Shown here: one piece after another, positions 1 to 8,506 of the stretch
How positions within the stretch are numbered: position 1 is the stretch's first letter
How the letters are laid out: each line of letters opens with the position of its first letter
NCBI GenBank assembly: GCA_015206945.1
Contig: JADEXV010000027.1
Span: 1-46,913 of the forward strand
Origin: Nostocales cyanobacterium LEGE 12452
Lineage (GTDB): Bacteria > Cyanobacteriota > Cyanobacteriia > Cyanobacteriales > Nostocaceae
Direction: 5' to 3'
Length of the DNA stretch: 46,913 nucleotides
Position numbers and translations under genes: made by a program
The notes under the pieces: model-generated
What the model was told of the DNA's origin: nothing
What the model saw: the letters and a program-made list of their open reading frames with translations, nothing else
Databases searched by the model: none

Positions 1-342
1 CAATAACAAACTCAAGCTAATTAAGCGTTCAGCTTATGGGTTCAGAAACTTTAATAATTTTAGAGTAAGATGCTTATTGAATTGGCATTTTAATTATTAG
101 TTTAGCATAACAAGTACTGAAGAGCCATCATTAATTAAATTGTTAAAAGTATGTCTTTCAATATAGTCATATATGAATATCCTTTACTGCTCTAATCTCA
201 GCAATTAGATAGGTGGAAATAGAATTGTTTTAATGTTTTAATTTGATTAAATAACTTGCAATCAAACCTCAGCCTATTATCAAAACATCACTCAGGAATT
301 TTTGCAAGTTAATAACTATTACCTAAGTAGCAATCTCAAACA
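1..342. other. AT-rich non-coding stretch, no gene seen
   Basis: This is AT-rich sequence ahead of the first small gene. I see no open reading frame of convincing length, no RNA gene and no clear repeat. It probably contains the promoter and 5' leader of the gene that starts at 343, but I could not single out a convincing -10/-35 pair. Its left part may belong to a gene or spacer outside the window. Confidence 0.4.
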
Positions 343-615
343 ATGGACAATACGTTAGTTGATAAAACCTTCCGTGACAGCAATGGTAAAATTGTTTTGG
401 CTGAAATGCCAAACCCACCACTGATTCTTTGGATAGTAACTAGTTTACTAACCCTAGTTTTTACAACTGGCAAAATCAATACAGTATTAGACTTGGTGGC
501 ATATGGCTCCTTGTTTACTTGGGCATGGATGGAACTATTTCAAGGCGTTAATTATTTTCGCAGAGCGCTAGGTCTTGCCGTATTGATTGCTATGATCGTA
601 TATAAAATTCAGTAA
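343..615 (+). CDS. Small conserved-looking membrane protein, function unknown
   Basis: This encodes a 90-residue protein that I do not recognise as a named family. A polar N-terminus of about 20 residues is followed by hydrophobic stretches at roughly residues 26-42, 48-62 and 72-88. That suggests two or three membrane helices with short loops. No catalytic motif is visible. The ATG at 343 has no obvious Shine-Dalgarno sequence. The gene stands alone and is followed 38 bases downstream by a good intrinsic terminator, which supports it being a real single-gene transcription unit. The composition resembles the many small membrane proteins of unknown function in filamentous cyanobacteria. Confidence 0.6.
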   Translation: MDNTLVDKTFRDSNGKIVLAEMPNPPLILWIVTSLLTLVFTTGKINTVLDLVAYGSLFTWAWMELFQGVNYFRRALGLAVLIAMIVYKIQ

Positions 616-653
616 AAATAAATAATTAAGTAATAAATAATACTAATTAAAGA

Positions 654-678
654 GGAGTTCCTAAACTCCCTTTTTTTT
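654..678 (+). terminator. Intrinsic terminator after the small membrane protein gene
   Basis: The stem GGAGTT (654-659) pairs with AACTCC (664-669) around a four-base loop CCTA. After one more C an uninterrupted run of eight T follows (671-678). This is the classical Rho-independent layout and it lies directly downstream of the gene ending at 615. Confidence 0.75.
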
Positions 679-825
679 GTCTAAAGTTCCAAATGTGAAT
701 CAAGTCATACTGAAATTATGATTTTATTCCACTGTGTTTTCTGATTTAGTATCTTAAACTCCGAGCAATACAGCAAATCAATTAAATCGTGCAACAAACA
801 AAGGTTACTGTAAAGTTAATAAGTA

Positions 826-979
826 AGAGGATGTCTGAAAAGTTTTTTTGTATACATCTAACCCTTGGAGATCCCCCTAAATCCCCCTTAAAAAGGGGGA
901 CTTTAAGACTCTTATTCCCCCTTTTTTAAGGGGGGTTAGGGGGGATCAAGAAATATTTGATACTTTTCAGACATCCTCT
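826..979. mobile_element. MITE-like element with 18-bp terminal inverted repeats
   Basis: The 154-bp element has perfect inverted ends: AGAGGATGTCTGAAAAGT at 826-843 and its exact reverse complement at 962-979. The interior is a second, imperfect palindrome made of C-rich then G-rich blocks around the core CCCCCTTAAAAAGGGGG. There is no coding capacity. A non-autonomous transposable element is the simplest reading. The element lies just downstream of the dienelactone hydrolase gene (stop at 1005) and could also act as a strong hairpin in the transcript. No clear target duplication was found. Confidence 0.75.
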
Positions 980-1004
980 CAGACGTTCATGAGTAGCTAA
1001 TTTT

Positions 1005-1838
1005 TTAAACACCATTTTCTTTAAACCATGCCAAGAGGCGTTTCCAACCATCCTGAGCTTCTTTCTCACGGTAGGAGGGGCGATAATCGGCAAAAAACGC
1101 GTGGGGTGCATTGGGATAAACGAAAATTTCAGATTTGCTGCTACTGGACTGTAAGCGATCGCGCATCTGCTCTACTGTATCAAGAGGAATACCTGTATCT
1201 TTCCCACCATAAAGTCCGAGAATCGGGACTGTCAGTTTTGATGCAACATCAACGGGATACTGGGGCTGAAGTTCGTTAGCATCGCCCACAAGTCGCCCAT
1301 ACCAAGCCACACCTGCCTTCGCCTGGGGATTATGTGCAGCATATAACCAGGTAATACGACCGCCCCAACAGAAGCCTGTAATTCCCAATTTCTCGCCATT
1401 ACCCTTAGCTGACTTCTTTGCCCACTCTACTGTGGAATCAAGATCGGATAACACCTGGGCATCTGGTACTTTGGCGACAATTGGACGAATTTCGTCTATA
1501 TTGCTTAACTTCGAGACATCGCCTTGACGCACAAATAATTCTGGTGCGATCGCTAAATATCCCAACCGAGCAAAGCGACGAGTGATATCCTGGATATGCT
1601 CGTGTACGCCAAAAATTTCCTGAAGTACCAGAACAATTGGGAAGTTTTCACCAGTCGCTGGTGCTGCTCTATAGACAGGAATTTCGCCATCTTTGACAGG
1701 AATTTTCACTGCACCAGCTACTAACCCTTTGGCATCAGTAGTGATGACTCCGGCAGAAATGGGTTGTACTGCAAGGGCAAAACCTGTCGCCACCGTAGCT
1801 GTTACAATAAATTTGCGGCGCGTTATTTCTTTCATCAT
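1005..1838 (-). CDS. Dienelactone hydrolase family protein, probably Tat-exported
   Basis: The 277-residue protein starts [10 protein letters not shown]. The twin arginines followed by a hydrophobic stretch (about residues 12-30) look like a Tat signal peptide, so the enzyme probably acts outside the cytoplasm. The rest matches the dienelactone hydrolase alpha/beta-hydrolase fold. It has the early [11 protein letters not shown] strand-helix segment, the nucleophile elbow GFCWGG with cysteine instead of serine as nucleophile, a GxxD region ([10 protein letters not shown]) with the acid, and a C-terminal PHAFF segment with the catalytic histidine. The family hydrolyses lactones or esters, but the substrate here is unknown. 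The length is typical once the signal peptide is removed. A MITE-like element sits immediately downstream. Two ATGs are adjacent (1838 and 1835) and the exact start is uncertain. Confidence 0.88.
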   Translation of the reverse strand: MMKEITRRKFIVTATVATGFALAVQPISAGVITTDAKGLVAGAVKIPVKDGEIPVYRAAPATGENFPIVLVLQEIFGVHEHIQDITRRFARLGYLAIAPELFVRQGDVSKLSNIDEIRPIVAKVPDAQVLSDLDSTVEWAKKSAKGNGEKLGITGFCWGGRITWLYAAHNPQAKAGVAWYGRLVGDANELQPQYPVDVASKLTVPILGLYGGKDTGIPLDTVEQMRDRLQSSSSKSEIFVYPNAPHAFFADYRPSYREKEAQDGWKRLLAWFKENGV

Positions 1839-2141
1839 CTCTACGTTAAATTACTAAGTTCCCTTATATTTAGGTTACTGTATGGTCAAATGCGCGGAGG
1901 GGTAGGTGTACAAATTTCACACCCGAAAAAAAGTACTTCTATCTCAACACCAGCAAGCATTTCACCCCATTAATTGTCCGAATTCATCCGCGCAATCTCT
2001 GAAATGCTTACAATAATTCAGTTTCAGCCTTCAACCTTTCCCGATACTCTTCCCAAAGAAATTCTCTAATGCTATGATTGCTCTAGAATCGCGCAACCGC
2101 ACCTTGAAAACTAAATATAGCTTCGCTTTCAGGCTCCCGCT
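1839..2141 (+). promoter_or_regulatory. Intergenic region with the presumed CRISPR leader
   Basis: About 300 bases between the divergent hydrolase gene and the first CRISPR repeat. The array is inferred to be transcribed rightwards, because its repeats end in ATTGAAAC and the degenerate repeat lies at the right end. The sequence just left of 2142 should therefore hold the leader. A TATGAT box at 2073-2078 is a possible -10 element. No gene-like reading frame was accepted here. Confidence 0.4.
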
Positions 2142-3642
2142 ATTGCAATTCATCAAAATCCCTATTAGGGATTGAAACTTAAATATTATGATATTTGGGG
2201 CAACTATTCATAAATTGCAATTCATCAAAATCCCTATTAGGGATTGAAACATCCCCTGCGACGGCAACGATCGGCTTACGCCTGAAATTGCAATTCATCA
2301 AAATCCCTATTAGGGATTGAAACTTTGCATCCTGCATTAGTTACCCCAGGACTAGCGCTATTGCAATTCATCAAAATCCCTATTAGGGATTGAAACGTCT
2401 GTAACGCCAACTTAGAATCGAACCATGACTTATTGCAATTCATCAAAATCCCTATTAGGGATTGAAACAATTCTAGAGCAGATGCTACAAAGAAAGCCTC
2501 TGACCTTGCATTGCAATTCATCAAAATCCCTATTAGGGATTGAAACAATTCTAGAACTACGATTGAAGCCAAGAAACAGGCAAATTGCAATTCATCAAAA
2601 TCCCTATTAGGGATTGAAACAGCAAATCGAGTATAACCACTCACATTTTAACACAGTACCATTGCAATTCATCAAAATCCCTATTAGGGATTGAAACAAA
2701 TCAATGGGCACATGAGGTCGGATTAATACAAATTGCAATTCATCAAAATCCCTATTAGGGATTGAAACCTTGTGGATTGGTTATTGACCGCGACTGGAAC
2801 AGCGCATTGAATTGCAATTCATCAAAATCCCTATTAGGGATTGAAACTATTCGTGCCCTCTTCAAAAGGAAAACAGTCGGGAGAATTGCAATTCATCAAA
2901 ATCCCTATTAGGGATTGAAACGTAACCGGTGGCTGCTTCGTAAGCTGTATACCCCGATTGCAATTCATCAAAATCCCTATTAGGGATTGAAACTGGGCTA
3001 TGGCGAGAAATGTTCCGAATTATCAAGAAATTGCAATTCATCAAAATCCCTATTAGGGATTGAAACACGACTCCAAATCCTTTTTCTATCTTTCCCTCTA
3101 ATTGCAATTCATCAAAATCCCTATTAGGGATTGAAACTAATGGTCATAAAATAAGGATGTTCCCAATCATATTGCAATTCATCAAAATCCCTATTAGGGA
3201 TTGAAACCAGCTTCACTTGGCCCGTCCTGATTCCACCAGCTATTGCAATTCATCAAAATCCCTATTAGGGATTGAAACTCTTGCTGCAATAGTTTTACTT
3301 TGCATATCTTGAGATTGCAATTCATCAAAATCCCTATTAGGGATTGAAACAAACGGAGTAGTTAATGGTAAGCCTGACGTAGAAGGATTGCAATTCATCA
3401 AAATCCCTATTAGGGATTGAAACATATCGGATTCCCCAAGTTCTACAAGGAAAGAACCATTGCAATTCATCAAAATCCCTATTAGGGATTGAAACAGATT
3501 ACGAGGAACCCTTTCAAGAAACTTTTGAATCATTGCAATTCATCAAAATCCCTATTAGGGATTGAAACAGCGGTGTGAACAAAGAAGCCCAAAGCTGGCG
3601 GCAGAATTGCAATTCATCAAAATCCCTATTAGGGATTAAAAC
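2142..3642 (+). CRISPR. CRISPR array, 21 repeats of 37 bp and 20 spacers
   Basis: The 37-bp repeat begins ATTGCAATTCATC, contains the palindromic core AATCCCTATTAGGGATT, and ends ATTGAAAC. That end is the usual 8-nt crRNA 5' handle of many cyanobacterial arrays. Repeats start at 2142, 2214, 2287, 2360, 2432, 2510, 2584, 2661, 2732, 2811, 2885, 2957, 3030, 3101, 3171, 3242, 3314, 3387, 3459, 3532 and 3606. Spacers are 33-42 nt. The last repeat (3606-3642) carries one change, a G to A giving ATTAAAAC, as expected for the leader-distal end, so the array reads left to right. No cas gene is present in the window. The repeat alone does not settle the type. Spacer 9 (2769-2810) encodes a TnpB-like peptide. 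Confidence 0.98.
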
Positions 3643-3645
3643 ATT

Positions 3646-4167
3646 TTACCGCCTACCTGCTTTCCAATCTTCTCCACCGGATAACTGAGTTAAATTTTCA
3701 GCCAAAACTGCGGATAACTCCTTAGCTGAATAGGAATAAGTTAGCGCCAAAAACTTCAATGCAGTCTGAATAATTTGGTTCCTATCCACTCTTTCGGATA
3801 ATTGGAATTGATTATATACTCCATTCATTACTTCATCACTGGCATCAGCGATCGCATCTTCAATCACTTCCTCTTCTATTAAACTCTCCCACTCACCTAA
3901 ATTAATATAGTAAGACTTTTTATTATCTTTGATATTAAGACTTTTAATTTCTCGGATTGAATTACGAATAGAGTTTGCCCATGAACCAGTTAATCTTTGT
4001 TCTACTTGGTTCTTAATCAAATGAATTAGCAGAATCCTTAAATAAGCTTGGATATTCCGCAGAATAGCTTGTTTACTCATGCCTTCTAATTCGTCTACAA
4101 TTCCTAAGGCATCTGCATAACGTCCTTCCAAAATACTCTTTTTGAGGTCTATTAGTTCCTGTGTCAT
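3646..4167 (-). CDS. DUF29 family protein
   Basis: The 173-residue protein resembles the DUF29 family, which is abundant in cyanobacteria. Recognisable parts are an N-terminal helix, the GRYADALGIVDELEGMSKQ segment, a helix RILLIHLIKNQ with the family's LLxHLlK pattern, and SWANSIRNSIREI matching the SWxxSIxxxRxxI region. The function of DUF29 is unknown. The stop codon lies four bases from the last CRISPR repeat, and the gene is convergent to the array. The start at 4167 is supported by an AGGCGGTG ribosome-binding-like stretch. The sequence of the C-terminal codons (ACCGCCTACCTGCTT on the plus strand) is repeated immediately upstream of the start codon, suggesting a lost tandem copy. Confidence 0.72.
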   Translation of the reverse strand: MTQELIDLKKSILEGRYADALGIVDELEGMSKQAILRNIQAYLRILLIHLIKNQVEQRLTGSWANSIRNSIREIKSLNIKDNKKSYYINLGEWESLIEEEVIEDAIADASDEVMNGVYNQFQLSERVDRNQIIQTALKFLALTYSYSAKELSAVLAENLTQLSGGEDWKAGRR

Positions 4168-4188
4168 TTTTTCACCGCCTACCTGCTT
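3648..4188. repeat. 15-bp direct repeats flanking the DUF29 gene
   Basis: ACCGCCTACCTGCTT occurs at 3648-3662, in the last codons of the DUF29 gene, and again at 4174-4188, just upstream of its start codon. Both copies are preceded on the plus strand by CATTTT-like sequence. The arrangement fits unequal recombination between tandem copies of the gene that left one copy plus the tail of another. Confidence 0.7.
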
Positions 4189-4262
4189 AAATACTATATA
4201 AAAACAACCTATACTTTATTAATAGCAGAATCTCTTAGCTGCCATTAATAAAGTAGTATTGT

Positions 4263-4886
4263 TCATTTATTCGCCTGTATCACTTGCAAACTCCCACCTG
4301 TATATAAAGTAGACTTACTCACTTCAAAGCCAGTCTTAGCTAACAACTCAGCTAAATCAGTTTTCAGCAATTCCCAAGCTGTTTCCGTCTCAAACAACAA
4401 CAAAAATACCGATATCCCAGGCCAAAAGATCGGATTTGTTGGAGCGTGAAAATCCACCAACGTAAACACTCCTCCTGGCTTTAGCACCCGATAAACTTCA
4501 TTAATAATTTTTCGTAATTGCTGAGGCTGCATCTCGTGTAATGCAACGCTGATATGCACCACATCAAACAAATTATCCGCAAATGGCATCTCTTCAGCAA
4601 AAGCTTCTATGTATGAAGCTTCCGGGACATTTAGCCGCGCCCGTTGCAAAGACTTAGGTGAAGCGTCTATTCCTGTTACATTTTGTGAAGTTTTTACTAA
4701 AAACTCCGTCGTTTGGCCACTACCACAACATAAATCTAAAACCTGAGAATCTGAGTGAATTGTTAAGCCTTGCAAAGCAAGTTGCCGAAAACGCGCTTCA
4801 CCACCTACACTTAAGGCTGCTAAACGAGAGATACCATCATATAACCACTGATAACGGTAACTCCAATCTCTTAAAATTGTTGCCAT
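4263..4886 (-). CDS. Class I SAM-dependent methyltransferase
   Basis: The 207-residue protein has the Rossmann-type methyltransferase motifs in order. Motif I is VLDLCCGSGQTTE (about residues 50-62). An acidic end of strand 2 (VTGIDASPKSL) and the AFAEEMPFADNLFDVVHI segment (motif II/III) follow, then the VLKPGGVFTLVDFHAP strand near residue 140. The pattern is like the UbiE/Methyltransf_11 group that methylates small molecules or quinones, but the substrate cannot be told from sequence. The gene is divergent from hemH, with a 93-base shared upstream region. The length is usual for stand-alone enzymes of this group. Confidence 0.85.
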   Translation of the reverse strand: MATILRDWSYRYQWLYDGISRLAALSVGGEARFRQLALQGLTIHSDSQVLDLCCGSGQTTEFLVKTSQNVTGIDASPKSLQRARLNVPEASYIEAFAEEMPFADNLFDVVHISVALHEMQPQQLRKIINEVYRVLKPGGVFTLVDFHAPTNPIFWPGISVFLLLFETETAWELLKTDLAELLAKTGFEVSKSTLYTGGSLQVIQANK

Positions 4887-4979
4887 TGCATATTTCCTTG
4901 CTATTAAGCTTTATATTTAATAAAGATATATTGTTAACATTAGTAAAAAACCTGAAAAGATTGGGGGAAAGTAACTGCT

Positions 4980-6146
4980 ATGGGTCGTGTAGGCGTCTTA
5001 TTACTCAATCTCGGTGGCCCTGATAAGCTAGAGGATGTCGGGCCGTTTTTGTACAATCTATTTTCCGATCCGGAAATTATTCGCCTACCATTTCGCTGGT
5101 TGCAAAAGCCCCTAGCCTGGTTTATTGCCACGCGGCGAACCAGAACATCTCAAGAAAATTATAAGCAAATTGGTGGTGGTTCTCCATTGCGGCGGATTAC
5201 AGAAGCCCAAGGGGAAGCTCTAAAAGAACAGTTAGGTTCTTTGGGGCAAGAAGTTAATATTTACGTAGGAATGCGTTATTGGCATCCTTATACAGAAGAG
5301 GCGATCGCACAAATTACCCAAGATCGGGTAGAACACCTGGTAATATTACCACTATATCCCCAGTTTTCTATCAGCACCAGTGGTTCCAGCTTCCGGCTTT
5401 TAGACAAGCTTTGGCAAGAAGATCCAAAACTTCAACCGATTGATTACACCGTCATTCCTTCTTGGTATAAACAACCAGGCTACCTTCAAGCAATGGCGCA
5501 ACTGATAGCCCAGGAACTTGAGCAATTCCCTAACCCGGATGAGGTTCATATATTCTTCAGCGCTCATGGCGTTCCAAAAAGCTACGTTGAAGAAGCAGGC
5601 GACCCTTACCAGATGGAAATTGAAGAATGTACTGCGTTGATTATGCAGACTCTCAATCGACCCAATGCCCACACCTTAGCTTACCAAAGTCGTGTCGGCC
5701 CAGTAGAATGGCTCCAACCCTATACTGAAGATGCCCTCAAAGAACTAGGCGCACAAGGCGTGAAAGATTTGGTTGTCGTGCCAATTAGTTTTGTCTCAGA
5801 GCATATCGAGACACTACAAGAAATTGATATTGAGTATCGAGAAGTAGCCGAAGAATCAGGAATTCACAACTTCCGCCGCGTACCGGCTCCCAATACCCAT
5901 CCAGTATTTATTAATGCACTAGCTGAATTAGTGATTGATGCACTGAAAAACCCCAGCTTCAAGCTTTCGCAAGCTGCCCAAATGAAAAAAATGGTAAAAA
6001 TGTACCCCCAAGAGCGTTGGGAATGGGGTTTGACAACAAGTGCTGAAGTATGGAATGGTCGGATTGCGATGCTGGGCTTTATTGCCTTAATCGTAGAGCT
6101 GATTACCGGTCACGGCTTCTTGCACATGATTGGGCTTTTGCAATAA
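4980..6146 (+). CDS. hemH: Ferrochelatase with C-terminal chlorophyll a/b-binding-like domain
   Basis: The 388-residue enzyme inserts ferrous iron into protoporphyrin IX, the last step of protoheme synthesis, and is normally membrane-associated. The ferrochelatase domain covers about residues 1-320. Visible features include the N-terminal [11 protein letters not shown] segment, [22 protein letters not shown] with the metal-binding histidine, and [21 protein letters not shown] with the conserved glutamates. After a linker, residues about 345-388 form a single transmembrane helix with the LHC/CAB signature (ERWEWG...[12 protein letters not shown]). That tail is typical of cyanobacterial and plastid ferrochelatases and is linked to pigment binding or dimerisation. 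A purine-rich GGGGGAAAG lies ahead of the ATG. A heptamer tandem repeat follows the stop codon. Confidence 0.98.
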   Translation: MGRVGVLLLNLGGPDKLEDVGPFLYNLFSDPEIIRLPFRWLQKPLAWFIATRRTRTSQENYKQIGGGSPLRRITEAQGEALKEQLGSLGQEVNIYVGMRYWHPYTEEAIAQITQDRVEHLVILPLYPQFSISTSGSSFRLLDKLWQEDPKLQPIDYTVIPSWYKQPGYLQAMAQLIAQELEQFPNPDEVHIFFSAHGVPKSYVEEAGDPYQMEIEECTALIMQTLNRPNAHTLAYQSRVGPVEWLQPYTEDALKELGAQGVKDLVVVPISFVSEHIETLQEIDIEYREVAEESGIHNFRRVPAPNTHPVFINALAELVIDALKNPSFKLSQAAQMKKMVKMYPQERWEWGLTTSAEVWNGRIAMLGFIALIVELITGHGFLHMIGLLQ

Positions 6147-6155
6147 ATGAAAAGA

Positions 6156-6200
6156 GTTAGGAGTTGGGAGTTAGGAGTTAGGAGTTAGGAGTTAGAAGTT
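6156..6200. repeat. Tandem heptamer repeat (GTTAGGA), about 6.4 copies
   Basis: Units of seven bases start at 6156, 6163, 6170, 6177, 6184 and 6191. Units 2 and 6 carry one substitution each (GTTGGGA, GTTAGAA). This is a short tandemly repeated repetitive sequence of the kind common in heterocystous cyanobacteria. It sits right after the hemH stop codon. Confidence 0.92.
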
Positions 6201-6247
6201 TTAAATTTTTCTCGCTAACTTTTCACTTTTAACTTCTATCTTCATTC

Positions 6248-6787
6248 CTAACTTTTCTGCCGATACCAGTTATACCACTGCTTCGCACTACGAACTGCGA
6301 ACCAAAGCAGTATTAAAGCAATTACTCCTCCTTGCCAAGGAGCATCAAAGGCAAATAGTACTAGAGCAATGCACAAAGTATCTTGAAGAAAGACTGCCCA
6401 CAGCGGTAAGCCACGTAACCGATAGAACCAACCAATTTGGACGAGCTGGAGTACTAAAGCTAATAAACCTCCAATTACGGCAATCAGCCAGTTTGGGGTT
6501 GCTGTTGCTGTAGCTACTCCTAACCCCATAATTGCCCCTACAAGGGGAGACATGAATAACTGAACCACTTGGAGCAATCTTTGCCCCCAGAGCTTTTTTG
6601 AGGCTAATAATTCAATTAATGACCAACTGGTGAGACAACATAATAATATTGGTGGAGAAATGTGAGATAAAATTGGGACTTGTGACCACAAGTTACTACC
6701 CTGCAATAAGCCAATAATTAGCAAAGGTATGCCTATTCTCATTCCTGCTGCCGCAGAGGCAGAAAGCGTGGCTAGGATTTCAATCAT
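6248..6787 (-). CDS. DUF4126 family membrane protein
   Basis: The 179-residue hydrophobic protein has the appearance of the DUF4126 family. The N-terminal ATLSASAAAGMRIGIPLL segment is a family hallmark, followed by several hydrophobic helices and a Trp-rich C-terminus. About five transmembrane segments are likely. The function is unknown. I use the ATG at 6787; a TTG one codon upstream is possible but unnecessary. The gene is convergent with hemH, and the heptamer repeat lies between them. A membrane transport or scaffold role is only a guess. Confidence 0.82.
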   Translation of the reverse strand: MIEILATLSASAAAGMRIGIPLLIIGLLQGSNLWSQVPILSHISPPILLCCLTSWSLIELLASKKLWGQRLLQVVQLFMSPLVGAIMGLGVATATATPNWLIAVIGGLLALVLQLVQIGWFYRLRGLPLWAVFLQDTLCIALVLFAFDAPWQGGVIALILLWFAVRSAKQWYNWYRQKS

Positions 6788-6969
6788 CAAAGCACTCGTA
6801 ATATTAATAAATAAGCAAGTATTTGTTATGTATACTACCCAGTGCTGGCTATAATTCGAGCATCAAACAGATTGCAATATTAAATGTTGTTAGGATCTTT
6901 ATACAGCAGAATTCAGGAGTCAAAATGGACTTCTGCATAGAGAAAGGGAATTATAACTAATAAAATTCA
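6788..6969. other. Upstream region of the DUF4126 gene, nothing recognised
   Basis: About 180 AT-rich bases leading into the repeat-rich block 6970-7160. No open reading frame, RNA gene or repeat was recognised. Together with the two repeats that follow, it makes up the roughly 380-base gap between the DUF4126 gene and purB. Confidence 0.4.
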
Positions 6970-7092
6970 GGCGTTGCTGAATCAAGGGATGATTCTTGTA
7001 GTATGGGCGATACGAGCGCCCTGAAATACAAGGGACGGGCAAGATGCCCATCCCACAAAACTAGCAAAATCATCCCGCAACTATGCAACACC
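6970..7092. mobile_element. MITE-like element with imperfect 25-bp inverted ends
   Basis: The left end (6970-6994, starting GGCGTTGCTGAAT) and the reverse complement of the right end (7068-7092, starting GGTGTTGCATAG) agree at most positions, and both finish in GGGATGATT. The interior holds a near-perfect hairpin GGGACGGGCA / TGCCCATCCC around 7032-7054. There is no coding capacity. It is best read as a non-autonomous element, and no target duplication was identified. Confidence 0.6.
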
Positions 7093-7128
7093 TTTTTTAA
7101 GGATATCTGGTATTTTTTGGGTGATAGG

Positions 7129-7160
7129 CTTGTAGTAAGCGCTTAAACGCTTACTACAAG
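7129..7160. repeat. Perfect 13-bp hairpin repeat downstream of purB
   Basis: CTTGTAGTAAGCG (7129-7141) and its exact reverse complement (7148-7160) enclose the loop CTTAAA. A related GTAGTAAG...CTTACTAC palindrome occurs at 15470-15518, so this is a dispersed repeat family. It lies ten bases past the purB stop and could help end or stabilise the purB transcript, although there is no T-run on the purB side. Confidence 0.7.
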
Positions 7161-7170
7161 GAAATTAATC

Positions 7171-8466
7171 CTAAATACCTAATCGTTGGTAAACTTCTTC
7201 TAAATGCCGCAAATGTTGCTGGGGGTCGAAACAAACCTCTAGTTCTGCCGAAGACAACTTTTGGGTAACACGCGGGTCTTTGCTAATCAAGTCTTGGAAG
7301 TCTCCTTCTGGCTGATTCCAAGCGGCGTGAGCGCTTTCTTGAACGATCGCATAAGCCTCTTCTCGGCTGCTTCCCTTGTCTATTAAAGCCAGTAACACTT
7401 TTTGGCTGAACACAACGCCGCCATAACAGTTGAGATTCCGTTTCATGTTCTCAGGATAGACCAACAGGTTTTTGACCAAATCGGTTATTTCTGACAACAT
7501 AAAATGCGTCAAAGTACAAGCATCTGGCAAAATTACCCGTTCTACAGAACTGTGAGAAATGTCTCGCTCATGCCATAAAGCAACGTTTTCTAAAGCTGCA
7601 CCGGCATGACTCCTGACGAGTCGTGCCATTCCCGTCAGTCGTTCCGAACGGATGGGGTTGCGCTTGTGTGGCATGGCTGAGGAGCCTTTTTGACCTTTGG
7701 CGAAGAATTCTTCAACTTCCAAAACGTCTGTTTTTTGGAGATTACGAATTTCTACAGCAAAGCGATCGATGGTTGCGGCTACCAAAGCTAATTGTTGCAC
7801 GTAGTCGGCGTGGCGATCGCGGGAAATAACTTGGGTTGAGGTCGTATCGGGTTCGAGTCCGAGTTTTTGACAAGCGATCGCTTCTACACGCGGTTCAATA
7901 TTGGCATAAGTTCCCACTGCACCGGAAATCTTACCGACAGCGATCGTTTTGCGGAGTATTCTTAGGCGTTCTTGGTGTCGCAACACTTCTGCTAACCAAC
8001 CAGCTAGTTTAAAACCAAAAGTAATCGGTTCAGCATGAATACCGTGCGATCGGCCAGCCATCACTGTATGACGATGTTCCCGTGCTTTTTGACGAATTAC
8101 CTGAATCAAATCTTCCAAACGTTGCAATAATATATCCAGGCTGGCAACTAATTGCAGTGCTAAAGCTGTATCCAAAACATCCGAACTAGTTAAACCCAGG
8201 TGAATGTAGCGTCCGGCATCACCAACATATTCATTGACGTTTGTCAAAAAAGCAATGACATCGTGGCGGACTACAGCCTCAATTTCTAGCACCCGCTTTG
8301 GATCAAAATCTGCCTTGGCCTTAATTTCCTCAACCGCCTCAGACGGAATGTAACCAAGTTCAGCTTGAGCCTCACAAACAGCAATTTCCACTTGCAGCCA
8401 AGTTTTTAGTTTATAGGTTTCACTCCACAGATTAGCCATTTCGGGCAAAGTATAACGCTCAATCAC
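7171..8466 (-). CDS. purB: Adenylosuccinate lyase
   Basis: The 431-residue enzyme of the fumarase/aspartase superfamily catalyses two beta-eliminations that release fumarate: SAICAR to AICAR, and adenylosuccinate to AMP. The superfamily signature SSAMPHKRNP lies at about residues 261-271. Also visible are GLTSSDVLDTA near residue 90, the histidine-containing MAGRSHGIHAEP segment near residue 140, and the conserved N-terminus MIERYTLPEM. The start codon is GTG (8466), because the family N-terminus begins exactly there. The length matches bacterial PurB of about 430 residues. The gene is separated by 40 bases from the upstream DUF421 gene on the same strand and may be co-transcribed with it. 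Confidence 0.98.
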   Translation of the reverse strand: MIERYTLPEMANLWSETYKLKTWLQVEIAVCEAQAELGYIPSEAVEEIKAKADFDPKRVLEIEAVVRHDVIAFLTNVNEYVGDAGRYIHLGLTSSDVLDTALALQLVASLDILLQRLEDLIQVIRQKAREHRHTVMAGRSHGIHAEPITFGFKLAGWLAEVLRHQERLRILRKTIAVGKISGAVGTYANIEPRVEAIACQKLGLEPDTTSTQVISRDRHADYVQQLALVAATIDRFAVEIRNLQKTDVLEVEEFFAKGQKGSSAMPHKRNPIRSERLTGMARLVRSHAGAALENVALWHERDISHSSVERVILPDACTLTHFMLSEITDLVKNLLVYPENMKRNLNCYGGVVFSQKVLLALIDKGSSREEAYAIVQESAHAAWNQPEGDFQDLISKDPRVTQKLSSAELEVCFDPQQHLRHLEEVYQRLGI

Positions 8467-8506
8467 AGTTCGGCACAGAATACAACCGTCATATTTTACA
8501 GTCTAA

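Noticed and set aside
2276-3533. Several open frames on both strands inside the CRISPR array
   Set aside because: They only translate repeat and spacer DNA (repeated FQSLIGILMNCN or VSIPNRDFDELQ) and are not genes.
3646-4167. DUF29 gene as a Cas or anti-CRISPR protein because it touches the array
   Set aside because: The sequence fits the general DUF29 family found all over cyanobacterial genomes; proximity alone is no evidence of a CRISPR role.
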